From Echinococcus granulosus (lineage: Eukaryota > Platyhelminthes > Cestoda > Cyclophyllidea > Taeniidae), in contig NW_020170385.1 in the NCBI RefSeq assembly GCF_000524195.1, positions 1,720,849-1,784,848 on the forward strand: 64,000 nt of DNA. The letters run 5' to 3'. Shown here piece by piece: positions 35,714 to 49,500 of the stretch (the first letter of the stretch is position 1; each line of letters starts with the position of its first letter). The position numbers and the translations under genes were made by a program. Under the pieces are notes generated by a model, which saw only the letters and a list, made by a program, of their open reading frames with translations, did no database searches and had not been told where the DNA came from.

Positions 35714-36742
35714 TCTCGAACTAAGCACTCCTTAAGAATGTTTATTGCACTCAAGGCCAGCTATTTCTATGATGTGGTGTGAAGCGTCGTGCAAATTATT
35801 ATCAAATATATTCTTTAGAGTCTACACAAACAGTTTTAAACTAACCGATGTCTTGTACGAAATGTTACTTAGAATTTTGTTTTTCTTTCAGGAAATGCGC
35901 AGTTATTTGCATCACCAACCGACTTATTCATTCAAAAAAGGATCTATGGGGGAAGTTGTAAACTAGCTCTTCAGTTAGACCTCCACCTGCCAATCTATAA
36001 ATTACAAAAAGTGTAGGTGAAAACGACACGACTCCGACATATGCCATAAAATGATCTGTATAAGTATTTTACCCCTGCTGCCACAAACCAAAATTGTCCA
36101 TAAGAAACCCTATGCTGCTTCTACTACTACTTCAAACTCTTGTTTCATAATAACCACCCTTTTAGAGGTGGGAGGCCACCCTCATTAAACGGAAACGAAC
36201 GTGAGAGCACGTGGCAAGGCCCGTCAGTGTCCCGGGTTTCGCGAAGGACGACCTCAGAGTTTGACTGAATGACCTTATTGACTATGTCACACCCTTTAGC
36301 GTGTTCGCCTATGAAAGGGCATTACATCGCCAATATCATGGTTATAGCCCCAATAATCCCGAAGTAAATGCAATTAATGTCTATAAATTTAAAAGAGGAA
36401 AATGTAAAGTAAACGTTTTGCTTAGAAATTCTGGTCGCACCATTTTATGTCGTCCGAAGCTAAGGGTCGCGATCAGTGGTCCAGCAATTTACATGCTCAC
36501 CTTCCCCTAAAGGCTCGAAAATATAAGGCTTTGGCAAAAAATCTGCGCATTTGTATAACTGCAACAGTAGTATCCAATTCCAGAAACAAACGAAAATGTA
36601 ACCATAGGCTCCTTATAGCTCATAATCCTACCTAGAAAATGATGACAGCATCAACGAAAATACAGCCATACATTTTCAAATGTCCTATATCCCAGTTGGA
36701 AATTTTATTTAATGCACAAAAGCCACAAAAAGGTGCAAATTT

Positions 36743-37113
36743 TTATTTCAAATCGATGGTAAGATGCCCAGTTGTAAGTTCTTCATCCCAGTTACTTTCA
36801 GAATCACATTTACCATTGTTTACTATTGCACCGTCGGATGGTGAAAATTGAGTCTTGGTCACGTATCGACGGTTGTACATCTTGGAATTCCATGATTGCA
36901 TGGAAAAGAATAGAATGTTTACTTGGGACAAAAACACACGAACACCACAAGTAGTGATTTCGGTGTCTATCGGACAAGCTGAAGCTCCACCTCCTATGGA
37001 GTGGGTCTTTTGGATCATCCATGTGTGTGGTTTGTGCGTTAACCCAGGTAGAGAATGCGAGATGATAAGCCGAACGTTTTGAAGGTCACATGTCTGGAAC
37101 GGTTTGGCTCCCC
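36743..37113 (-). CDS. Possible last exon of an unknown minus-strand gene
   Basis: After an acceptor-like CCGTAACAG, a minus-strand frame stays open for about 123 codons. It starts GAKPFQTCDLQNVRL, passes SPSDGAIVNNGKCDSESNWD and ends HLTIDLK. The opposite strand is also partly open (36855-37082), and upstream exons were not found, so this could be chance. No family recognised. Confidence 0.22.
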
Positions 37114-37166
37114 TGTTACGGCTGCCTCTGCATGGTCTCCATAGCTCCTCTCCCCCATCATCCATC

Positions 37167-37187
37167 CACACACACCCACACACACCC
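37167..37187 (+). repeat. CA-rich minisatellite
   Basis: Two tandem copies of an 11-base CA/CCC unit (cacacacaccc) follow a CCATC-rich tract. Confidence 0.6.
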
Positions 37188-38755
37188 TTCACCTTATCTC
37201 TCCAATCTTCGCCCCGAAACCCCGCCTTTCGCCATCATCGAATATATCTTAGCGGCTGCTACACTTAATAACCACCAATGTACATCCATATAAAAGCATG
37301 AAATTAGGCTTGTGTTCTACCGGAGAGAAAGAGCGTACAAAATTATACTGAGCCGAAATCCCACCTACAATGTGCGCGCAATCGTAAAAGGTTAAATTAT
37401 GACAGGTATTATTAATTGATTTGGCGTGGTGCAGGCTGACCGACCGGATTTGCGAGCGTGTGAAACAAAATACAGGGAAACAGGTTTCTTACTTTTTTCA
37501 TAAAATCGCAAAGCTGAACGCAAATACAGATGCAGGAGTAGGGTAAAACGCATAAAGTATAATTAAGCCCTTTGTAACAGAATCAGCTTAAGTAAATTTA
37601 AGAAATGTGGGGTTAAAAAGCATCTTATTACAAAAACAAGAAATTAATAATGGTGAGGAAGCATTGTTCTGCACAAAAACATCGTGAAGAGATGGAAGCA
37701 AATATTGTGTCTAAACAGACAACACTAAAAAGCGTTTCGGTTCACTTTCTGATGTCACAATTTTGCCAAGCAAGGCGCAAATTGGAACCCAGAACACAAT
37801 TTCCAGATGAGAGTGAATGCCAGCCTCTGATGTTTTTGGTAATTCTCTTTTAGAGGACACAAATTTAGGCGGAAATAAGCCTTAGCACACACAATTGAGG
37901 AGTAGTGAGCAATGAAGTTTTTTACCGAGGGCTGTAGGTAAAAAAGAAGAACATTAAGTAATGCTTACTAAAGTCTATGCTCATTATTTGGCGAGAAAAA
38001 ATTAATTCTGACTGTGTAAACGTGACAGGATTAACTATTGGTCCAAATAATGAGAACTGATCATGCATTCATACGCAATCTTTGAATAATGGAAATCTTT
38101 AAGTGTCGTCGTGCTTCTAGAGTTAGTTACAAAACTATTTCTTTTCAAATTTAAGTGATTGAAGAACGGCTAACACTCTCATAAATAGCTAATTTTGTTC
38201 ACGAAAGCTTCCCTTGTTTCGTTACAACGCTTAAGTCAAATTAAAGTTCTATATAACACTAGAAAATAAGCGGTTACAAAAGCAAAAAAATAACTTAGGT
38301 GGGTATTTATTTGCATCGGTTCCGGATTTAAAAGACACTTTGCAATCAATTTGCCACTTACGCTTTTAATGGAATTCTTAATGGTAAAGCAACTGCTATC
38401 CCTCATTTTAAAGTAAAGAGGATAAAAAGTTACTAAGTTTTACGTACCAATATTTAAACCGAATGCTAGATTTGCTGCTCCTAAAGCGACCAGACGACAA
38501 CGCGGTAAACGACAGTGCTTTGGCAGGTGGGATCGTGGAATACATGGAATCTTCCAGCCCAGAAGAACATAGCTCTCAGACACGAGGAGGCGGGGGTTGA
38601 CCGTAAAGGCGTGCAACGGCCAGATTTGTACTGCTGCTGGTGATGGGGATGACGATGATAGTAATTTCTTTTTATCAGTCCCTCAGCCCTCGGAAGCAGC
38701 AGCTTCATGAAGTTTGCAGATACAATCTAACGGATAATGTAGCGCTCTTTTCCAG

Positions 38756-38928
38756 GGGCTGCTTCGAGTTTCACTGAGTCTACTGCAAAGACGCACGCAA
38801 TCTCTAAGAAAAACTTGGGGCAAATCCCCCCTTCCAAGTGGATAAAATCGCGTAAGATGGTTGCACGCAAGACTGCTATTTGTTTACCCAAATATCTACC
38901 ACATTGCAAGAAAGCACTCGATCCCTGA
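38756..38928 (+). CDS. Possible terminal exon, unknown basic protein
   Basis: A strong acceptor (gcgctcttttccag) at 38742-38755 opens a frame of 57 codons to TGA 38926-38928, entering in phase 1. It is lysine-rich (ISKKNLGQIPPSKWIKSRK) and ends LPHCKKALDP. An ATG-started frame of 42 codons lies upstream at 38463-38591 but does not join in phase. No family recognised. Confidence 0.22.
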
Positions 38929-41900
38929 CTTCTAGTATTACAAGGACTCTGTCTCCTACTTTGTTGAGGTTAGAAAAGAGCTGCCACCACCATAACGACA
39001 ATACATCGCCTCAGCCACCTTTGTAATTCACAAAACAGCCAGAATGGATAGATTTGTGAATCGATGACGCATCTTTATGGCTCGGAATTTGCGGCAAATA
39101 GGGAGTTCGGCTTGTTTAGAAGTGATGGTATATGTAAAAAAATTGGAGATATTTGTGATTCTGTCAGATGCTTTACTATATTGGTAAGCCAATGCAGTAT
39201 GTTTACTTCAGTATCTGTTTTCAATTTTTACATAAAAGCGCTCAACATCCTCACTAGCATTACATCAGTTAATATTTGTAGACCTATGAACAACTTTAGT
39301 GAGCGTGTACAATGGAGAAAGTTTTTGGCTGAAACCTTAAGCGTTAAACCAATAAAATCATCAAAATGGATTGTTCAAATGCACTATCATGATCGTTAAC
39401 AGAACTGGATTACTTTAAATAACCTACTATTATAAAAATACAACTGAAACCAAACATCTTTTCTGAAAACGCATTTTCGAGTCGCGAATTCGAGATTCCG
39501 ATGCGATAGATGACAGATTATCTAATTGCGTCATCGCATTAAATTTGTAATCAATGTTTTCCGTGAAGGACTTTTTGCAAATAAACTTGAGAATAAGTCT
39601 TAATGAGCATGCTTAGTTTTAAACATATTGGTCACGGCTGTTATGTAAACCCGAATTATATCTGTGAACAAAAAGGTTAGAAAACATATACTTGTTTGCA
39701 GTCCAAATTAATCACTGACACCTATAAATAATACACAAGAATATGCTTACTCAAAAGTTCAAAAGGCTATTAGTGCTTAGATCCTCCCATATAGATTACT
39801 AATACAACAAATAAAAGTGTCGCCTAAATTAGTATTGTAGAAAAGAAAACGTTGACAATCAAAGCGAGTGTTGTAAATAGATTAATCAGATAGTTCTTGC
39901 GTTAAATATTGAGTCATTTTACAGCTCAAGAAATTTAAAAACTTAGTTTTGTGGAAATGAATTGTTTGATGTTTTCAAAATTTTACTTTAAGAAGTTATT
40001 TAAGGTGTGCTATCGAACTGTTGAGCCAATTATTTAAGCAACGTAGAAAAGCTCATTTGAAAAATTAAGAGAATTCTCCTAAAAGCTGACATTGCGGAAG
40101 GCCGCGCAGCGTTTAGCCATTCATAGCGCCTCTATGCTAGCAACGTAGCTTCTTTTTGTTGATTCTGCAAATAGCACAAAGATACAATGATAGGAAAACA
40201 AATTATTCGATGATGTTTTTAAGCCCAAGTACAGTAAATAAAAAGTTAATTAAGGATAAAGTAGCGGTGATAATGAAAAATAACTTTAATCAGCCCATTA
40301 CCATCAAAATAACACAACAAGTGGTACTTTACATTACCATTACGTATAAGTAATTAGGTACCGCTAACAGAAATAAATTTCCAATTATGCATTCCGATTG
40401 AAACTAAATGAGCAAAGGTTAATTATCGAGGGTTAAACATCAAAAGAAGGAATGTAAAATTGTATTAAAGCGATTAAGGTCTACCCACGTATCACTTTAA
40501 GCCTAAAAGTAAATTCAACGAAAGCGTGTTAAAGATGGTCCGTTTATAGTACCTTAAACACACAAGCAAGCAGTGCATCAACTCCAGGAGAAACTTATTA
40601 AAAATACAGGGAGCAAATAAGTGTAAAGTGTGCTTTGCTGCTTAAAAATGGGAAAATTACCCAATGGGTGGCTAACTAGTGTAAGATATTGTCCAAAAGA
40701 TCAGGTTACACCAAGTAAGAGTTGTGTCATCTTGTAAAAAAGATGTTTAAAATTTTGACTCTACAATACAACAGAAACGTACCGAACCAATACGTAGTAA
40801 AGATTAATACATATAAAATTGAGCAACAAAACCAAAAGTCAAACATACATAGGTCCAATTGCCTGCAGTTACATGCGTCTATTTTATCATACTGTATAAA
40901 ATGATATTAACAAGTAGCCAAAAAGTTGGTCAACAAGAATGGGAGACATTACAGATAGTAGACCAGGTTCAGTGAGATATTGCTTCGATTATATTCAGTT
41001 TGGTTTATTTACTTTAGTTACTAGGACTAAAACCTAACAAAACAATAGAAATCCAAAAAATGTGTGTTAGGAAGACATGAGATGGAAGTTAACAAGGACT
41101 ATAAGCCTACAGTACGAAATCAAGGAGTGAAAACAATGTGCTAGGAGTCACTTACAAAAAAGCATCTTTATAGCAGATTCATGGCGTAAAAACAACCAAA
41201 ACATCAAAAACTTGCAGAAAGAACTTGCATGAAAACAGGCTTGCCTATGTCTCAAAAACAGTGCGTGATTTTGCCTGAAGGTGTTTGAAAAGGCTCAGGG
41301 TCAGAGTTTGCACAATCTCGTATGGTATTAAAGTTTAAATGCCTCAGCTTCAAAATTGTTAACACAAATACATTCATAAGAGATTCAATTTCAAAAGCCT
41401 ATGCATACAATTTTGACTTCCTAATTGTTTGTAATTGTGGTAGTTTTCTCCGAGCTATGACTAAAATTGTAATTACAAGTAAACTCCAATGGTAGTGGCA
41501 TATCAGATTGCCAAAAAACTGCAGTTCTTTCTTATTACCAATTATTTTCGCATTTTGATTTGTACTTCAAAGCCACCGTTCTAGCTTTAGTAACTGTTCA
41601 ACATATGCTGTTGAAATATGCCGATGTTTTATAAACATGTTTGACTGTGCGTCAACTTACTTGGGAATCTCACTTCCTACAGAATGTACTTTAACAGCCT
41701 GATGTACTCTTTGACTCACTCTGAGAGTTGCCCAACTGTTCCGTATGTGATTAATAGCGGTCTTCCCTGTTGCACTGTATTACTTTGGATTAACTTATTG
41801 CTCAGCAGTGCTTCTGGAAGATAAAAATAAGCACTTTTTTAAATTTGGAACACAAATGTGCACAAGTACCTTGCAGGGATTGTTTTGTTTCCTTAACTTA

Positions 41901-42034
41901 CGCTAAGCAAAATAATGCATTTAGAAGGACATTATAGTGTGAAGTGAGACTCCTCGGTCTCCGGTTCCCTATTCCTAGCGTTCCCAGACAAGCCCACTTG
42001 ATTCGCTTTGGACATCTTTATTAAAGGTGACAAG

Positions 42035-42629
42035 ATGGATAAGGGAAAATACAATATTCAAGAAGGAGGGGAGCCGCAGTCACAAGGTAAGGGAGAAGAC
42101 GATCCGGTCACGAGATTCGTATTTCCTGATTGCCTCCTCCCTGAAAGGCACATTGAAACAACACAAGTATTACAGTAATGCTGTAATACCTTTGTTGCCT
42201 AAATATAGAGAGGGAGCGCGCAGTCAGCTCGAGTCTCGTGGAAGAGGGGTTGGCGGAATCCCTCCAAACAGGAGAAGCATCATTCTCACCATTCTTTTAC
42301 ACCTGTGCCAATTCTCATTAATTTTAAGCAGCAAATATGTCCCAGTCTGATTGGCTTTGGCATTCAAATGTTATGAAGGCCAGAGGAAACAAAATAAAGG
42401 GATGGCATGCTATATTACCTCATCTGATTAACCCTCGGTACTTGTAATTGGCTAACTTGTATCTCCACCATTGCACTTTTACTTAATAAGTTAGCTTTTG
42501 GCCATGCTGGTAGTCTTAGGTCTTACTACATTTATTAGTATGTGTGTAGTCTGCTCAAGTATAATGCTTTCTTTTGTCTTAAGGGAAGTCTCAGGGTGCC
42601 AAATCTGCCGTAGCTGAAAGCAAACCCAG
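42035..42629 (+). CDS. Two candidate 5' exons upstream of UTP18
   Basis: ATG 42035 in good context (caagATGG) begins an exon to 42086 with a GTAAGG donor in phase 1. Exon 42584-42629 (acceptor TTGTCTTAAG, donor GTGAAT) is open only in that phase, which supports the pair. Together they encode about 33 polar residues (MDKGKYNIQEGGEPQSQGKS...). The phase-2 exit does not connect cleanly to any later UTP18 exon, so this is either a missed UTP18 N-terminus, a separate small gene or chance. Confidence 0.3.
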
Positions 42630-43594
42630 GTGAATAATATTAGTCGAAAACGTGCTTTGACCAGCTCATTCCTCTGTTTTTAATATTTTTCCTTTACATG
42701 ACGATTTCCCAGATCAATTAGGTTGGTCAGTATCTACTCAGTAACATTCAGATTCGGTACATGTGACTGTTGGCTCCTGACTGTTTCCTTACTGCACCGA
42801 TATATTGTAGTATGTTTCAGGTGTTGACGAAGAGAAGAGCAGGAAACGATCAAAAAAGGGGAGGGATTGTGTATCATGTTGGTTGGTTAACTCACGGTTT
42901 TGTAAACGACTACTTTGTGTTCCTACCATTGAACCATCGCCAAGTGATCCATGTCAGTAGCCATTGCCTCCACTATTTGTCACAGACTCATGTGTTGCTC
43001 AAGTATTATGGCTTACATCATCTTCAGGGAATTTTCCAAGGGCCACAGTGTAATATTTTTAAAAACCGGCCTAGCTTGACATACAACATGATAAACTAAT
43101 ATATCTTAGCAACAGTTGTCGAGTTTGCGTTATTCAAATGTTTATATTGCTTAGCAAACACAAATCTGATAGCCGAGGTATTATCAGATTTCTCCAAGGC
43201 AGAAAAGATATGGGAACTTAGAATCTGCTAAGCCTGTGATCATCCACGTTAGCTTTGACTGACAAACATGTCTACTACGGTTCAGTCTGTTTTTGAGAGG
43301 TTTAAATACCAGAAAAGAGTTAAATGAAAAAGGCCCTACAACCCTGCTTTTATTTTTTATATTTTTTTCTACCTCTTCTTTGCAAAGCTTTTTAGAATAA
43401 ATGATTTAAAACGATTTTAAAGAATGTCATTTTATCTCTTTTTTTGAACTTTTTTGCAAGTATTATTTGCTAACAATTTTACTTCTTCATTACAACCGTA
43501 TTGTTCTGATGTTTTGACGGAAACGGCGGGCCAATTTGATGTATCTTTCACGTGACAAGCTGTTTTTGGTACTCTAGGTCTGTGTTTCTGTTCC

Positions 43595-46500
43595 ATGACA
43601 TCGGGAAGTCCATCAAAAGAGGACCCGGAGTTCGAAATTGTAAAACGCCCTAAAGAGGTTTTTTGTGGTTTGTTCACTTATTTAGCCGAAGTTGGTTGAA
43701 TTCTCTCTTGAAGTACCAAGGAATGAAGAAGACATCCTACTTAGTCCAGCTTGGGTGGACCAAGAAAACGCTGATAATCACAGAAACACGAGTGTTGTAG
43801 GGTAGTTGCTACTTTTATGTATGTGTATTTCCAGTCAACCCGCCGTTCTTGACATCCACACGCATTTAAATCGCAAGCGAAAAAGGAGGGCTAGTGAATC
43901 GGCGGCTTCAGATACGGTCAGTGCCGAGAAATTATACGCGGTTATTCGTGAGAACAATCGTGGTTCTTTGGATGCTGATGTTCCGATGCGTCGATTAAGC
44001 GACGCCAATATGGAGCGGCTTTCCTGCGGTCATTTAACATCTGTTGAGTTCAATCGGACCCATCCTATCGTTATGACAACAAGTGTTGATACTACAATGG
44101 CATTGTTCAGCGTAAGAGTTTGCATTAATATAGGTGTAACACCTGTTTACTTCCAGTTAGGGAAGTCGGAAAGCCGTCTGTTGGCGGATTATGTGTTCGA
44201 GAAGTTCCCAATAAGTTCGGCAAAATTCACCTCTACTGGGGAAAAGGTTGTCCTTACTGGAGAAAGAAATTACTTTAAAGTGGGTCTTTAAGCTTGTTTT
44301 TTGGAATAATACTTTATGATATAAGGAGTTGACACTTATCTTGATGCTTTTTATAGAAATGTAGGAATCTGACGTATTTCCCTTCGCGAAACAGCTTTAT
44401 CTTCTGGTTTTGGGTGCACAGGAATGTGCTACTTCATGTCATCCTTGTTTTTATTTGGAAACAAGTTTGTTTTAGTACTTTGCTTTCTGAGGCTAGAATT
44501 TTTCACCTCGAAATTGTAATAAAATTCTGACTGCGAAACTTGTTGCTCTCTGGCCTATTGCATTCCATGTGCCCAAATTTTGTTTGCAATAACTTTGTTA
44601 CTGCTGACATTAAAGTAACGCTCCTTTTTTCAGGTGTACGATCTGATTAGCAATAAAGAATCACATCCAGCTGTTCCCCTTGGTACGCGTTATGGCGAGA
44701 GGATAAATTCTGTGCAAATGTCTCCCACAAGTGAGGTTGCTGCTTTCTCGGGGACTGGTGGTATCTACCTTGTTGATCTTCGCGTAAGTATGCATCTTAT
44801 TATTGGCCCCTTGTTTACAACTGGACCTACTTTTTACTGTCTAGTGCATTAGCAGTGTTATTCTTTTCCTCGCACCAGCTATTTTCATTTCCAACTAATT
44901 ATTTCATGGGCGTATCGCTAACTTTATATGACTACTTGTTTTACCATGTTTGTGGCATACTGTCTTTCATACCATACATGCCGTTGGAAGCACAGTTTGC
45001 ATACTTCTGTAAAGAGTGCAATTTAGAAATTTTGGTGACCGAGGTATGCCGGTAATAAATGTTCACTCATTCTCTATGGGTGGTTTCATACTCATTCATT
45101 GACTTTAGTACTAATCGTAATTCTCCGCTAACTTTGGTCCCAAGACAATGTTAGAATTATCATAATGTTGAGACCCGATTGTCATCTGGCATCGGTATCA
45201 TTTTTCGCGCTCTTGTAGTTGAACTCAGCTACAATATTCTTTTCATATCTGAAATTAACGCTAAAGTTAGTTATTCAATATCACCATACACTGACGCCTT
45301 TGAATGGGAAATATGAGGTCCGCGTATTTTTTACTTCTATCTCTTTATCTTCATTTTCGAGAAGAACTAGGCATTACGGCCAGGTGCGTGGCTATTGTTG
45401 GGTTTGTGAAACCAAAAGCCAGTGTGACACCATCTATCCTCTATGCAGGGCAAATCGAGGGCAACACTTGGCTTCTTTGTGCTGATTCGTATTTCATCAC
45501 TAGTTCTCTCATTGCCTAAACTCGCAATCGCACTTTTTGACGCATTTTGAGACAAATCCTGAAGTGAAAGCATTGTTAAATAAATGGGAGGGAGTTTTGA
45601 ACTTGGAAACCTTTGATAAAGGTTTAATATGATTATTCTGCATTTCTTATCCTTCAGTCCTAATTCTGTTTCCTATGCGAATTCTACTTATTTGGAAATC
45701 GTAATGCTTGCGGCATTCGTTTTTGAGATGTCATAAAGAGGGCCTTTGTGCACACTGGGCTTAGCTTTAAAATGGCGAACCTTTCCAGTGAGACGCTTTC
45801 GTTTGTACTTTTCCTGTACTCTTCAAAGTTAATCCTTGCTCTTATCGTTTGTTAATTTTAGAGCTTTGAAAAGACGACAACGGCTCGCGTAAGCGGGACT
45901 GCTGTGTCGCATTGCTTCTCTCAACACGGTGATATTCTCAATGCTTTCTCAAGTGAGTGCTTCGCTGTTGCGATTCTTCATGCATACCTTGCCTGGTTTT
46001 TATGGCTCATTGAAGCAGCTGCGGTTTGCGCAGGCAATTCCATTTTTGCCACTTTAGTGATTTTATTATTTTTCAAATGACTTGAGATTGTATTCTTGGA
46101 ACTTGTTGTCGATACTTAAGTTGATGACACTGAAGGGGTTAAATTCATCACATGAACTTCAGTTCAGACACTTCCCATGGTTGTGGCTTAAAAACCCATG
46201 CATCCCTGCACCCACTTCTTGGAAAATAATCTTGCTTCCTGTCCTCTTCTGTGTAGCATTCATGAATGTGAATTTTCTAAAACAAAAATGTCCCCTCGGG
46301 GTTCCGACCTTTATTTTAGTTTGAATTTGTTAAAGTGAATGCAAGGTAATAATCATGTGACATTCGTACTTGAAAAAGGCTACATAACATGATCCAAGTA
46401 ATCACGAGACCAAGCAAGTAGGTTTCATTCCTTAGCTTAAATGAGAGGCATCTTTTTTCCAATTTGACACCGTCTAGTTTTCCAGTAATTTCTTTAAGCC

Positions 46501-49500
46501 CACAAATTTTGCTCATCATTCTAACTTTGCAACAATCTGTTTATTAAATCTAAACATGCTATTTTTAAACACAACTTCCACTCGGAATATTTGAAACTGG
46601 TCGAATAATGATGTTGCAAATGTAGTTCGTGTTAATATTGTGTACCTTTTTCATTCCCTATCAAAGATATGTTGTGACCTTATAAATTGCGAAGTAGAAC
46701 ATTCGGAGATCGCGTGTTGCCTTCAAAATCACTTCTGACTCGGAACGATTTTATAGCTAGGAGAAAGCTAAAATGAACAGAAATTGTTAATGTTCGGCGT
46801 TGTACTTAACATTAACCAAATTTATGCACTGGAGTGTTTCAGGCTGTTACATGAGTTTTGTTCAGTATTTGGATAGAGGAATTGCAGAATTGTTCGTTTG
46901 TTGCTGAAAGTCTTTTGTGAGAGTTCCTTTGTTAAGCGGGCCGAATAGTATTATCTAGTGTGCAAGGGGGTTCTGACGCGGTTTTAAATGTCTTTCATCT
47001 ATGTGTCATGATTTACGTACTTTACTGCGGTTCGGTCACTATTTTAGCATATTAGAATATTTTTCTTGTCTAAATCAGGAAACCTGGCAGGTGAGATTAT
47101 GTTACGTACGGTTGGTAGCGGATTTTATGCGACGTTTAAGTCTCACTCAACATTTCTGTAGTTCTAACACGAGAAGCTTTTAGGGCTCTCCACGAAATTA
47201 TTTACCTTTTTAACCTAATTCACCTTTGGTTTTTCAGCATTGCCTTCCCCGCTCTGCTTGTTTTAATTTGCATAGCTTAAAAGGCAAATTAGATCTCCCA
47301 TGGGAGAATGATCTCCTATCTCTTTGGATCCGATTGCAGTGGTTTTCAGGACGTCATATTTCAATCGAGACGTCTCGTACTCAGTTTAGAGTTCGTTTTT
47401 CGACTTTTATACTATTGCTTTTGCGCTCTGGTTCTATAATACTTGTCTCGGCTACATTAAAATTTTGCCTCACCAACCAATTTAGGTTCGTCTTTCTAAT
47501 CGGAATGTCTGAAACCGATTGGCTAGGGTTGGTCAGGGTACTTAAAATCATACCCCCGTAAATGTTTCCGTATTTCTACTGCAATCACCTTATTCGCAGT
47601 AGGTAAGAATGTTTTCATCTGGTATATTGAATATCTAAAACCATTCCCAATCGAGTTTTTTGCGCTGTCTCTAGTGTACATTCATACATTTGGTTGTACT
47701 AACTTTTTACATTTGATTGTATTTCATCTAAACGTAGATTTCAATTGATTGTCTTGAAGTCTCACTGTATAAATTACTTGACTTGGCACTTTTCTACACC
47801 ATTTATTTTGGACAAGTGCTCGAATAAAAAGAAAGCCGACTGCCCATCCTTTTTACTCCCTGTTTTGGTAACCTACTTACGCTCTCTTTTTACGAGTATG
47901 GGAAGCAATCAAAATTGTGAGATAACGGTGTTCGGTTCGCGTGAAAGTACTCTCAATGCCTATGTGGCTGCAAACTACAATAGTATCAACTCAAGCAGAG
48001 GTTGACTTCAATCAACTCCATCTCCTAAAGACTACTCAGTGAAGCGTTTATTGCTTTACCTCTATCAACTGAACATCAGACACTCGTGTGCACCTTTTGG
48101 GTGGCACGTTCGCTCTTGCATTCCTCATCTCAGTCAGAGAAAATGCGAACAGAGCACATTGTCTATCAAATGTCGACTCTTCATTATTATTCCAGTGTTT
48201 TGCTGATGGCTATTTCCAATTAGAAATTAGACCAAAATGCTCATTTTCGCAAATTACGAATTTTACCGATGCCATGGTCATTTTTTCAATTATGATTATT
48301 TGACTGTGTTAAGGTAACAGTAATTTATGATCTAGGACTTATTTTGGAGATTCTCTGTCTAAGGACGCTTTTTTGTCCAACCTCCGGTCACTGTATTTTG
48401 CCCTTATTGTTTTACTTCTCATCGTTTGGCGAGGCTACTTCGTTAGCTGTTTATGAGTCTTCATTAAAGTAGGGTACTTTTGGACTAAGCTCATTGGGTT
48501 CCAAGACGCAATGATTTCTTTGGGCGCTTTCTTACAGCCTCAAAATCTAATGAAATAACATGCCATGACGAATCCTATAAAATAATGGACCGACCTCAAT
48601 TATTCACTAGTATTTTAATCATGCACATCTCAACAGGTCATGCAAGTTGATTTTGTCAATTTTTAACATTTCTAGTAGTTTCTGAATTTTCCTTGTAATT
48701 AGATCCTAAATTTTACGCATTGAGAATTTCGTCGGATCCATTAGTGATACAATTGTTTTCGTTGACAGGTTCGATTCAAAAATCCTAGTCTGGTCATTTT
48801 AAATTAAGGGCTATTATGGTTTTCTCCATTGGGACGAAATTTTATGGCCTAAAACAAAGTCTTTCGTTGACCATTGAAAGAGGGATAAATTTTTCCTAAA
48901 TGGTTGCATCCTAGAGGAAATACCTTGAAGTACGCCAACGCGCGCGCACTCGTAGTCGCACATTCCCACGCTCCTACCGACAGCCTCACACTTCAAAGAC
49001 CCCTCAACATCGGCTTTTATTGCCCAGGAAGCACTTCGGCTTTTATTCATCCTTAGACACACTCCATGTCTCGCGGTCCTGGAACGTGTTCCTCTATGTA
49101 CTATGACCTCTGATAAATCCTACTATGAATGTGATTTATTACAGATCGTCGCTGAGTTGTTTTTCCGTTAATTAAATGTCTACTGTTTGTGTACTTGTCT
49201 AAAAGCCATTCAGGACTGCCTGGTTAGCTGTGCATATGGCACTCGGCTTTTGATGAATCTTGGAAATGAAAATAGTTCGTGAATTCCCAAAACTTTTCGG
49301 TTTTTCGATTTCTTAGAATTCTCACAAGTGCTGAAACAGTACCACAATCTTTGATTCATATAAGACTTTTGTGAACGTTAACTTTTTCTCATGCAAGTAA
49401 CATATTATTACATAGATCTTGGATGAAGTCTTCCAGTTGTTCAAACAGGGCTTATTTTGTTCTAAGTTTTTTTAAGATAAAGTGATGCTCCTAAATAACA

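Larger units (their letters stand above)
37114..42034. other. Long A+T-rich region with no confident gene
   Basis: About 4.9 kb. It holds a CA-rich tandem at 37167-37187, a GC-richer island at about 38460-38930 with exon-like frames, and then about 3 kb of very A+T-rich sequence (39000-42000). The longest ORF there (111 codons, 39064-39399, +) has no recognisable motif. It may contain distal regulatory sequence, but nothing specific is visible. Confidence 0.4.

Noticed and set aside
36855..37082. Plus-strand 76-codon ORF as a gene
   Set aside because: It overlaps a longer open minus-strand frame and lacks splice partners; at most one of the two can be real and neither is established.
38756..38928. 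Ribosomal protein L39
   Set aside because: The KK...IP..WIK spacing is only superficially similar; the highly conserved NKIRYN and RRHWRR parts are absent.
39064..39399. 111-codon ORF in the A+T-rich region
   Set aside because: No motif, no clear splice signals, surroundings non-coding; likely chance.
43806..44291. 161-codon ORF as one UTP18 exon
   Set aside because: It includes a stop-free 45-nt intron (44112-44156); family alignment is continuous only when that segment is removed.
48765..48790. tRNA B-box (GGTTCGATTC)
   Set aside because: No matching A-box, acceptor stem or cloverleaf could be folded around it.
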